A stretch of DNA of 5,828 bases. It comes from an uncultured Selenomonas sp. GTDB taxonomy: Bacteria; Bacillota; Negativicutes; Selenomonadales; Selenomonadaceae. Positions 1 to 5,828 of this stretch are shown here, piece after piece. The notes beneath the pieces are model-generated. The model saw only the letters and a list, made by a program, of their open reading frames with translations, was not told the origin of the DNA and made no database searches. Each line of letters starts with the position of its first letter. Within the stretch, counting starts at the first letter, position 1. Location: positions 1-5,828 of the forward strand of contig CAJPRR010000137.1 of the NCBI GenBank assembly GCA_905373085.1. Direction: 5' to 3'. The position numbers were made by a program, and so were the translations under genes.

Positions 1-2
1 TG

Positions 3-2228
3 TACTTCAATGGCGAGCCTGCCGTGGGCATCGCCGTTTCCATGCGCCCGGGCGGTAACATCCTGACGCTCGGCAAGGATTTGCAGAAGAAAATCGCCGC
101 GCTCAAGGACGATCTGCCGCTCGGCTTGGAAATCCATCAGGTCTCCGACCAGCCGCAGGTCGTCGCAGAATCCATCGATGATTTCGTCGACACGCTCAGA
201 GAAGCCGTCATCATCGTGCTCGCCGTGAGCTTTCTGACGCTCGGCCTTCGTACGGGGTTCGTCGTCGCCTGCTGCATCCCGCTCGTACTGACGGGCGTCT
301 TCCTCTTCATGTACGGTGCGGGCATCGACCTGCAGAAGGTGTCTTTGGGCGCGCTCATCATCTCCCTCGGGCTTCTGGTTGACGATGAGATCATCGCCGT
401 CGAGATGATGAGCGTCAAGCTTGAAGAGGGGCTTGACCGCTTCAGCGCCGCCTCGCACGCCTTCCGTGCGACAGCTCTGCCCATGCTGACGGGCACGCTC
501 ATCACATGCGCGGGCTTCATCCCCGTCGCTTTCTCGAAGGGCATGGCGGCGGAGTTCTGCGCCTCGCTCTTTCCCGTCATTGCCGCCGCGCTGCTGCTCT
601 CTTGGATCGTCTCCGTCATGGTCGCCCCGCTCCTCGGCTATCACATCATCCGCATTGAGCCGAAGCGCGATGAAAAGGGCGAAGCCTTGCTCCATCAAGG
701 TCGGTTCTATCGCGCGTTTCGCCGTGTGCTTGAGGCGTTTTTAGTGCATCGCCGTCTCGTGCTCGGCGCGACGGCGCTCGTCTTCGCTGGATCCATCGCG
801 CTTTTGGGCGTTTGCCGGCAGGACTTCTTCCCGCCGTCTTTGCGGCCGGAGATCATCGTCGAGATGCACCTCGCCGAAGGCTCTTCCATGAAGAACACGG
901 ACGGCGAGGCGAAGCGCTTCGCTGCCTTCCTCGACGGCCTTGCGGACGAGTACAGGAACTATTCCGTCTATGTGGGCGAAGGTGCGCCGCGCTTCGTGCT
1001 GACCTTTGAACCCGTCTTGGCTGCGGACAATTACGCGCAGTTCGTCATCGTCGCGAACGACAAGGAGTCACGCGAGGATTTGACGGCGAAGATCCGCACG
1101 GAGCTTTCCGAAAACTTCCCGAACGTGCGTGCAAACCTCAAGTTTATCCAGACGGGGCCGCCTGCGGCGTACCCCGTCATGCTGCGCGTCGAGGGAGAAG
1201 ACAAGGAAAAAGTCATGTCGCTTGCCAATGAGGTTGCCGACCTCGTGGCGAGCGATGCGAACACGCGCGACGTGAACCTCGACTGGCAGGAAAAGAGCAA
1301 GGTTCTGCACCTCGCGCTCGATCAGGACAAGCTCAAGGCGCTCGGACTTTCGACGCAGCAGGTGCAGCAGATGCTCTACACGGAACTGGCGGGAGTAAAA
1401 GCGGCGGAACTCTACGAGGGCGACCGCACGGTGGACATCGTGCTGCGGCTCAGGGAGGAGGCGAGGGACGATCTCTCGCGCCTTGAAGAATTGCCGATCT
1501 ACTTGCCGCAGGCAGGCTATGTGCCGCTTGCGCAAGTCGCAAAGATTTCCTATGACGCGGAAAACGGCATCATTTGGCGGCACGATTTGAAGCCTGCCGT
1601 GACCGTACGCGCCGACATCATCGCGGGCACGCCGACGGATGCGGCGAAAAAAGCGTACGCGGCGACGAAGGACCTGCGCGAAAAGCTTCCCGCAGGATAC
1701 GCCATCGAGCCGGACGGTACGCTTGCCGACAGTCAAGACTCGATGAAGTATCTGCTCGTGCCCGTGCCCGCCATGATCTTCCTCATCATGACGCTTTTGA
1801 TCTTTCAGGTGCGCGAGGGACGAGCCATGCTCATCACGCTCTTGACCGCGCCCTTGGGCGTCATCGGCGTCGCCTGCGGCATGTTCCTCACGGGCGAGCC
1901 GATCGGCTTCGTCGCCGACCTCGGCATACTCGCGCTCTCGGGCATGATTATACGAAATTCCGTCATCCTCATCGACCAGATCCAGAAGCATATCGAAGCG
2001 GGCGAGGCGCCGTGGCAGGCGGTCATCGACTCCGCCGTGCTGCGCTTTCGTCCCATCATGCTGACGGCTGCCGCCGCGATCCTCGGCATGATTCCGCTGA
2101 TGACGAGCTCCTTTTGGGGGCCGATGGCGGTGGCGATTGCGAGCGGCCTTTTGGTGGCGACGGTATTGACGCTGCTCGTTTTGCCCGTCATGTACGTCGT
2201 CGTCTACCGTGTGAAGCGGGAGACATGA
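3..2228 (+). CDS. RND-family efflux permease (AcrB/HAE-type), 3' part
   Basis: Inner-membrane proton-driven pump subunit, expected to work with a periplasmic adaptor and an outer-membrane channel. The reading frame is open from the window edge (first codons read YFNGEPAVGIAV), so the GTG at 24 is an internal Val and not a start. The 741 codons seen match the last ~70% of a ~1,020-1,050-residue protein; about 280 N-terminal residues (TM1 and part of the porter domain) are missing. Counting from the codon at 3, hydrophobic segments for TM2-TM6 lie at about residues 66-220, including SLGLLVDDEIIAVE with the paired Asp 127-128 (nt 381-386) that correspond to AcrB Asp407/408. TM7 is near 249-270, the second porter/docking region runs about 275-580, and TM8-TM12 run from 581 to the end. 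The AcrB Lys940 position is Arg651 (GMIIRNSVILID), and the Thr978 equivalent is Thr688. Efflux family is certain; substrate cannot be read from sequence. Confidence 0.95.
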   Translation, partial: YFNGEPAVGIAVSMRPGGNILTLGKDLQKKIAALKDDLPLGLEIHQVSDQPQVVAESIDDFVDTLREAVIIVLAVSFLTLGLRTGFVVACCIPLVLTGVFLFMYGAGIDLQKVSLGALIISLGLLVDDEIIAVEMMSVKLEEGLDRFSAASHAFRATALPMLTGTLITCAGFIPVAFSKGMAAEFCASLFPVIAAALLLSWIVSVMVAPLLGYHIIRIEPKRDEKGEALLHQGRFYRAFRRVLEAFLVHRRLVLGATALVFAGSIALLGVCRQDFFPPSLRPEIIVEMHLAEGSSMKNTDGEAKRFAAFLDGLADEYRNYSVYVGEGAPRFVLTFEPVLAADNYAQFVIVANDKESREDLTAKIRTELSENFPNVRANLKFIQTGPPAAYPVMLRVEGEDKEKVMSLANEVADLVASDANTRDVNLDWQEKSKVLHLALDQDKLKALGLSTQQVQQMLYTELAGVKAAELYEGDRTVDIVLRLREEARDDLSRLEELPIYLPQAGYVPLAQVAKISYDAENGIIWRHDLKPAVTVRADIIAGTPTDAAKKAYAATKDLREKLPAGYAIEPDGTLADSQDSMKYLLVPVPAMIFLIMTLLIFQVREGRAMLITLLTAPLGVIGVACGMFLTGEPIGFVADLGILALSGMIIRNSVILIDQIQKHIEAGEAPWQAVIDSAVLRFRPIMLTAAAAILGMIPLMTSSFWGPMAVAIASGLLVATVLTLLVLPVMYVVVYRVKRET

Positions 2229-2260
2229 AGGAGATGTGGTGAAAATGCTTTCCTGACATC

Positions 2261-2289
2261 TGGACGTTCGTACTAATGTATGATATATT
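2261..2289 (+). promoter_or_regulatory. Probable sigma-70 promoter of the diguanylate cyclase
   Basis: TGGACG (2261-2266, 4 of 6 matches to TTGACA) is followed after exactly 17 bases by TATATT (2284-2289, 5 of 6 matches to TATAAT). A TG one base upstream of the -10 (2281-2282) makes an extended -10 element. The stretch is clearly AT-richer than its surroundings. Transcription would start near 2296, leaving a leader of about 68 nt before the ATG at 2364. No terminator hairpin is visible between the efflux gene and this promoter, so read-through from upstream remains possible. Inferred from sequence only. Confidence 0.6.
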
Positions 2290-2363
2290 ATGGCAAAAGG
2301 GTCTTGTATCTTGCAGGAACGACGCATGGAAGGCTTTCACAGTCGACGGAAAAAGGGCGGTGC

Positions 2364-4271
2364 ATGGCGATGCCGGGGAAAGAGAAGCGCAGAACGGCGC
2401 ATGATATTCTGCGCGTTCTTGCATTCGTGGCCGTTCTCTGCTCCCTCGTCTCCTTTTTGGCGAAGACCTTGCCCGTGGTCTGCGCCCATAGTCTTGCGCC
2501 GGACGTCCATGGCACGGCGGGCTTTTCCCTGCAGCATGCCGACGCGGAGGATGCCGAGCCTGATGAACTGCGTTATTGGCAGAGCGCGGAGCCTCTTGGG
2601 GGACGAGCCTTGGAGGAGCTTCTGCAGGCAGCGCAGGACGGCGCCGAAGGCTGGCAGTGTGCGGCTTATCCCGCATCGCCGACTCTTTCGGATGAGGCGC
2701 GCTACGTCTATCTGACGGTGCGCCTGCCTGAAGAGGGACACAGCGGCATGGGCATGTTTTTCAAGACGACGAACCAGTCGGTTCGCCTGTGGCTTGACGA
2801 TAAGCTCCTCTACGAATACGGCCCGATGGAAGACGGCGAGTACAGCTACGGCACGCGCTGGCATCTCGTTCCGCTGCCCGCAGGCTACGAGGGAAAGAGC
2901 CTGACTTTCGGCATGCACTCGTTCAGCACGGTCGATCTCGGACGCTTCGGACACCTGTGCCTGCGCGACATGCGTGCGAGCGTGGCGGAGCTTTTCTTCG
3001 CCGATCTGCCCTTCGTCTTCGGCCTTTCACTCATCTTCATGATGGGATCGATCGTCGCCGTTTACAGCTGCACCTTGCGCCGCAATCGAAGCGCATACGT
3101 CTTCCTGCTGCTGTTCTTCCTCGACTACGGCGTCTGGATGGTCAGCGTAATGGATGCGAAACATTTCCTTCTCGATTCGCCGCGCTTCTGGTGGTTCGTG
3201 CAGCTCACGGCAGTGTACGGCATAGCGATCCTGGCATTCCAGTTTCTCGCAGGCTTCCTGCCCGCCGCGCAGCGCCGCACGATGCGCCTTTTGTCCGTAC
3301 CCTTCGTGCTCCTCTTGGCTGCGTCCGCTCTCGGAGAGGCCTTTGTCGCACGCGGCAGTTTCTTCCTCTGCATGAACTTTTACTATCCGCTGGCTGCTGT
3401 CGGTGCGCCGTGGGCGGGCGTCCTCTTGTGGCGTGAGGCGCGGCGCGGCAACGAGTATTGCCGCGCTGCACTTGTGCCGCTTCTGGCGATTGCGCCGCTC
3501 GGACTTTTCGACGGGCTGTGGTTTCAGTATCATTTGTTTGTGTGGGATACGTATCTCACGCCCTTTGCGCTGCTGTCTTTCGTCGTCTTCGTCCTGAGCA
3601 CGATACGCATGCGCATCCGCGACGAAGTGCGCAGAGAAGAGGTGCAGAAATCGCTGCAGGACGAGGTCATGGAGGCGAGGGAGAAGGCGCTGGTCGATCC
3701 CCTGACGCGCTGCTTCAATCGCTACAAGTTCAGCGACGCATTCCCCGAATGGGTGAAGGTGGCGCAGGATACGGACGGTCATCTCGCGCTCATGATGCTC
3801 GACATCGACTTTTTCAAGCGTGTGAACGATGACTACGGACACGACGAGGGCGATCATGTGCTGCGCATCTTCGCCGGGATTCTGCACACGTCGCTCGACC
3901 GTCGCCACCTCCTGATTCGCTGGGGCGGCGAGGAGTTCGTCATCCTTTGTCTGCACTATACATTGGAAGATGCGGAAATCTTGGCCGATCATCTGCGCCA
4001 GCGGATTGAACAGGCGCCGATTTGCAATTACCGTCCGATTCAGTGCAGCATCGGCGTCTCGCGTTGGCATGGTGCACAGAAGGACACGGCGGAGGCGCTC
4101 TTGAAGCGAGCGGATGATGCGCTCTATCGGGCGAAGCAGGAAGGGCGCAACTGCGTGCGTGTCGAGCAGCCCGAAGGCGCGGCGTCCGGCGGCGAGACGC
4201 CGGACTGCACCGAAGACTCGCTGCCCGGCAGCGGGGAAAAGGCGTGCGTCGAAAATGCGCCCGTGCATTGA
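2364..4271 (+). CDS. Membrane diguanylate cyclase, extracytoplasmic sensor + 7TM + GGDEF
   Basis: Predicted to make cyclic di-GMP from two GTP in response to an extracytoplasmic signal. The 635-residue product has an N-terminal membrane segment (about 15-33), a beta-rich extracytoplasmic region (about 40-207) resembling a galactose-binding-like jelly roll, seven hydrophobic helices (about 213-234, 243-261, 277-298, 308-326, 334-355, 366-384, 396-413), a charged linker helix (414-442) and a GGDEF domain (443-600). The arrangement resembles 7TMR-DISM receptors. Catalytic features are present: DPLTRCFNR at 445, metal-binding Asp480/Asp482 in LDIDFF, Asn488, and GGEEF at 521-525 (nt 3924-3938). 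The inhibitory I-site RxxD is not conserved: those positions are Asp512 and His515. A 35-residue polar tail follows. I chose ATG 2364 because it is preceded by a purine-rich AAAAGGGCGG and because the upstream in-frame ATG (2280) lies inside the -10 promoter region. The second ATG at 2370 is also possible. The ligand is unknown. Confidence 0.93.
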   Translation: MAMPGKEKRRTAHDILRVLAFVAVLCSLVSFLAKTLPVVCAHSLAPDVHGTAGFSLQHADAEDAEPDELRYWQSAEPLGGRALEELLQAAQDGAEGWQCAAYPASPTLSDEARYVYLTVRLPEEGHSGMGMFFKTTNQSVRLWLDDKLLYEYGPMEDGEYSYGTRWHLVPLPAGYEGKSLTFGMHSFSTVDLGRFGHLCLRDMRASVAELFFADLPFVFGLSLIFMMGSIVAVYSCTLRRNRSAYVFLLLFFLDYGVWMVSVMDAKHFLLDSPRFWWFVQLTAVYGIAILAFQFLAGFLPAAQRRTMRLLSVPFVLLLAASALGEAFVARGSFFLCMNFYYPLAAVGAPWAGVLLWREARRGNEYCRAALVPLLAIAPLGLFDGLWFQYHLFVWDTYLTPFALLSFVVFVLSTIRMRIRDEVRREEVQKSLQDEVMEAREKALVDPLTRCFNRYKFSDAFPEWVKVAQDTDGHLALMMLDIDFFKRVNDDYGHDEGDHVLRIFAGILHTSLDRRHLLIRWGGEEFVILCLHYTLEDAEILADHLRQRIEQAPICNYRPIQCSIGVSRWHGAQKDTAEALLKRADDALYRAKQEGRNCVRVEQPEGAASGGETPDCTEDSLPGSGEKACVENAPVH

Positions 4272-4300
4272 GCAGGAAAACAAGACTCGCATAGAGAAAT

Positions 4301-4367
4301 AACAGGAGTCGGCTGTATGCCGCGAAGTTTCGCAAAAAGCGTCTTCGCGCTGCAGGCGGCTCCTGTT
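4301..4367 (+). terminator. Long nested hairpin, possible terminator or leader element
   Basis: AACAGGAG (4301-4308) pairs perfectly with CTCCTGTT (4360-4367). The pairing continues inward as T-G, C-G, G-C, then past a G/G mismatch CTG (4313-4315) with CAG (4353-4355). Inside sits CGCGAAG (4321-4327) pairing with CTTCGCG (4343-4349), capped by CGC/GCG (4331-4333 with 4339-4341) around five A's. It begins 29 bases after the cyclase stop codon, a normal place for a terminator. However, what follows is TGCCGTTTT, a poor and displaced T tract, so intrinsic termination is uncertain. It may instead be part of the yhdT-panF leader or a dispersed palindromic repeat. The pairing is seen directly; the role is inferred. 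Confidence 0.5.
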
Positions 4368-4388
4368 TGCCGTTTTGGGCAGACGTCG

Positions 4389-4411
4389 ATCAGACGGGGA
4401 TTCCCGCTGAT
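4389..4411 (+). promoter_or_regulatory. Bulged hairpin in the yhdT leader
   Basis: ATCAG (4389-4393) and CGGG (4395-4398) pair with CCCG (4403-4406) and CTGAT (4407-4411). This gives nine base pairs, a single bulged A at 4394 and a four-base loop GATT. No T tract follows, so it is not an ordinary terminator. It lies between the long hairpin and the start region of yhdT. No known riboswitch class is recognised. Confidence 0.45.
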
Positions 4412-4418
4412 ACATTCG

Positions 4419-4432
4419 GGGAGGAGACTCCC
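4419..4432 (+). promoter_or_regulatory. GNRA-capped hairpin abutting the yhdT ribosome binding site
   Basis: GGGAG (4419-4423) pairs with CTCCC (4428-4432) around the tetraloop GAGA, which fits the stable GNRA class. The stem ends directly at AAGGAG (4433-4438), the first of two purine-rich ribosome-binding candidates. Such a hairpin could affect ribosome access or mRNA stability. The structure is read from sequence; the effect is inference. Confidence 0.4.
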
Positions 4433-4444
4433 AAGGAGAAAGGA
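4433..4444 (+). promoter_or_regulatory. Double Shine-Dalgarno region of yhdT
   Basis: Two candidate sites are adjacent: AAGGAG (4433-4438), 16 bases from the ATG at 4455, and AAAGGA (4439-4444), 10 bases from it. The second has the more usual spacing, while the first is the stronger match. This supports ATG 4455 as the start over the in-frame ATG at 4317, which would place coding sequence through all three hairpins. Confidence 0.55.
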
Positions 4445-4454
4445 AAATCATACA

Positions 4455-4730
4455 ATGACAACAAAAGAGAAGTACCGTCAGGTAAGGCGCGAGGCCATAG
4501 CCACAGGACTGGCACTCGCCGCGCTCATCGTCTATTGGCTCTTCGCCGGTTTTGGCACGGCGAATTTTCTTGACAATAGCATCCGCATCGCGGGGCTGCC
4601 GCTCTGGGTCGTCTTCGGGACATTCGGCACATGGGCGATGGCGCTCTTCATCGTCACTCTCCTGCTGCGCTTCGTCTTCCGCGACATGCCGCTCGACGAC
4701 GAGGAGAGGCGGAAGGGGGGCGAGGAATGA
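4455..4730 (+). CDS. yhdT: YhdT family (DUF997) small membrane protein
   Basis: Small integral membrane protein of 91 residues, of the family usually encoded directly before the sodium/pantothenate symporter gene panF. It is often annotated as a putative PanF accessory or small subunit, without a firmly established biochemical role as far as I know. Two membrane segments are visible, about residues 13-33 and 49-73. Recognisable family features are YWLFAGFG (27-34), FLD (38-40), GLPLWVVFG (47-55) and a positively charged exit ending in FRDMPLDDE (75-83). Length is slightly above the ~80 residues typical in enterobacteria because of a charged Glu/Lys/Arg tail. The upstream in-frame ATG (4317) would add 46 residues without membrane character, and I reject it. 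The stop codon overlaps the panF start (ATGA), indicating translational coupling. Confidence 0.88.
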   Translation: MTTKEKYRQVRREAIATGLALAALIVYWLFAGFGTANFLDNSIRIAGLPLWVVFGTFGTWAMALFIVTLLLRFVFRDMPLDDEERRKGGEE

Positions 4731-5828
4731 TGGAAAAGCTCTCTGTCCTATTGCCGCTCCTCGCTTTCATGGGACTGATGCTCGCCGTCAGCTTCGCTGT
4801 GCGCGTGCGCAGGGAAAAGGAAGGCAAGGGCTTCGTCTCGCAGTACTTCATCGGCAACCGCGCGATTGGCGGCTTCGTGCTCGCCATGACGACGGTCGCG
4901 ACGTACAGCTCCGTCAGCTCGTTCGTCGGCGGTCCCGGCATGGCGTGGAAGGTCGGCTTCGGCTGGATCTACATGGCGGTCGTGCAGGTCACGGCGATCT
5001 TCCTCGTGCTCGGCATCTTCGGCAAGCGCGTCGCTTTGCTTTCGCGCCGCCTTGATGCCGTGACCATCGTCGACATCATCCGTGCACGCTTCGGCTCGGA
5101 TATGCTCGCGAACCTTTCCGCTTTCGTCATCGTGCTGTTCTTCCTCGGCACGATGACGGCGCAGTTCGTGGGCGGCGCGAAGCTCTTCGAGGCGGTCACG
5201 GGCTACAGCTACTTGACGGGACTCGTGCTCTTCGGCGCCGTCGTCGTCATTTACACGGCGATCGGCGGCTTCCGCGCCGTCGCGCTGACCGATACGCTTT
5301 GCGCCGTCATGATGATGATCGGCATCGTGCTGCTCTTTTACTTCGTGCTTGAGGCGGGCGGTGGTTACCGGGCGATCCTGGAGACGATCGAGCGCGAGCA
5401 TCCGGCGATGCTTGCGCCTCTGTCCGCCGGCGACATGCCGCTCGGCCTCTACTTCACGCAGTGGCTGCTCGTCGGCATCTGCACGATTGCGCTGCCGCAG
5501 TCCGTCGTGCGCGGCATCAGCTACCGCGATACGCGCGGACTGCATCAGGCGATGCTCATCGGCACCTTCGTCATCGGCTTCATGAACATCGGCATCAATT
5601 TCACGGGCATCCTCGCGCACGGCGTGCTGACAGGACCCGTGACGGACTACGGCACGGTCGACAACATCATCCCGCAGGCAATCGCACGCGCGATGCCGCC
5701 CGAACTCGCGAGCATCGCCATCATCGGCCCTCTGGCGGCATCAATCTCGACGATCTCGGGGCTTCTGATCGTCGCTTCGTCGGCGATCATCAAGGACGTC
5801 TACATGCACGAAAAGATGAAGAAGGGGC
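4727..5828 (+). CDS. panF: Sodium/pantothenate symporter, 5' part
   Basis: Imports pantothenate (vitamin B5, the coenzyme A precursor) together with sodium; solute:sodium symporter (SSS) family in the inner membrane. The open frame covers 367 codons and runs off the window edge; the family is about 480-490 residues, so roughly the last 120 are missing. Clear PanF-like stretches are YFIGNRAIGGFVLAMTTVATY (40-60), SSFVGGPGMAWKVGFGW (64-80), GTMTAQFVGGAKL (141-153), YTAIGGFRAVALTDT (176-190) and LPQSVVRGISYRDTR (256-270). PLAASISTISGLLIVASSAIIKD (335-357) carries Ser341/Thr342 at the place of the sodium-ligand pair Ser340/Thr341 of PutP. Two start codons are adjacent: ATG 4727, overlapping the yhdT stop by four bases, and ATG 4730. 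GGAAGGGGGG (4711-4720) is spaced 6 and 9 bases from them and suits either. The yhdT neighbour makes PanF much more likely than proline or other SSS transporters. Confidence 0.93.
   Translation, partial: MMEKLSVLLPLLAFMGLMLAVSFAVRVRREKEGKGFVSQYFIGNRAIGGFVLAMTTVATYSSVSSFVGGPGMAWKVGFGWIYMAVVQVTAIFLVLGIFGKRVALLSRRLDAVTIVDIIRARFGSDMLANLSAFVIVLFFLGTMTAQFVGGAKLFEAVTGYSYLTGLVLFGAVVVIYTAIGGFRAVALTDTLCAVMMMIGIVLLFYFVLEAGGGYRAILETIEREHPAMLAPLSAGDMPLGLYFTQWLLVGICTIALPQSVVRGISYRDTRGLHQAMLIGTFVIGFMNIGINFTGILAHGVLTGPVTDYGTVDNIIPQAIARAMPPELASIAIIGPLAASISTISGLLIVASSAIIKDVYMHEKMKKG

Noticed and set aside
1068..2327. Long open frame on the - strand (about 419 codons) opposite the efflux gene
   Set aside because: The product is rich in Arg, His, Asp, Glu and Gln with no domain or membrane pattern, as expected for an antisense shadow of a GC-rich membrane protein gene. 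The + strand frame is unmistakably an RND permease.
2280..2363. Upstream in-frame ATG for the cyclase at 2280
   Set aside because: It falls in the predicted -10 region, so it would not be on the transcript, and it has no ribosome binding site.
4268..4300. Possible promoter for yhdT-panF (TTGAGC at 4268-4273, with AT-rich TAGAGAAAT at 4292-4300)
   Set aside because: The -10 candidates match the consensus at only three of six positions and the -35 overlaps the cyclase stop codon; too weak to annotate.
3027..4451. Long open frame on the - strand (about 474 codons) opposite the cyclase and the following gap
   Set aside because: Same Arg/His/Glu/Gln-rich shadow composition, no recognisable motif, and it fully overlaps the GGDEF gene, whose motifs are intact.
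4317..4454. Upstream ATG giving YhdT 46 extra N-terminal residues
   Set aside because: It lies inside the long hairpin and lacks a ribosome binding site, and the extra residues are not like the family. ATG 4455 has purine-rich sites upstream and gives the normal family length.
5176..5300. Other SSS transporter identities for the last gene (proline PutP, sugar or acetate symporter)
   Set aside because: The GGPG, AQFVGGAKL and RGISYRD stretches resemble PanF most closely, and the yhdT gene directly before it is the usual partner of panF.
4748..5620. Open frame on the - strand (about 290 codons) opposite panF
   Set aside because: Composition is Asp/His/Arg/Glu-rich with repeated low-information stretches, the mirror of hydrophobic panF codons; the + strand frame matches PanF throughout.

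Overview
The window is a piece of a GC-rich bacterial chromosome (about 60% GC by eye, with C/G-rich third codon positions). All four recognisable genes are on the + strand and closely packed. A diderm host is implied by the RND efflux permease, because this family normally works in a tripartite pump that spans an outer membrane. The AAGGAG-type ribosome binding sites, a diguanylate cyclase with a 7TM sensor, and a yhdT-panF pair together fit a Negativicute of the Selenomonas type. That assignment is inference from gene content and style, not from a marker gene.

Layout. Positions 3-2228 hold the last ~741 codons of an RND-family efflux permease whose N-terminal part lies before the window. 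A 135-bp gap (2229-2363) carries a well-formed extended -10 promoter (2261-2289) and the leader of the next gene. Positions 2364-4271 encode a complete membrane diguanylate cyclase: N-terminal membrane segment, extracytoplasmic beta-rich domain, seven membrane helices, then GGDEF. Its active site is intact but its product-inhibition site is missing. A 183-bp gap (4272-4454) is unusually structured: a 67-nt nested hairpin, a 9-bp hairpin with one bulge, and a GNRA-capped hairpin directly against the next ribosome binding site. Positions 4455-4730 encode YhdT (DUF997). Its stop overlaps the start of panF, the sodium/pantothenate symporter (4727 onward), which has 367 codons here and runs off the 3' edge.

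Functionally there are three units: drug/solute efflux, c-di-GMP signalling, and uptake of pantothenate (the coenzyme A precursor). Only yhdT and panF are clearly one translationally coupled operon. The cyclase seems to have its own promoter. I see no mobile element, tRNA, rRNA, CRISPR array or convincing new defence or other system. The part least explained by known features is the structured leader before yhdT-panF.
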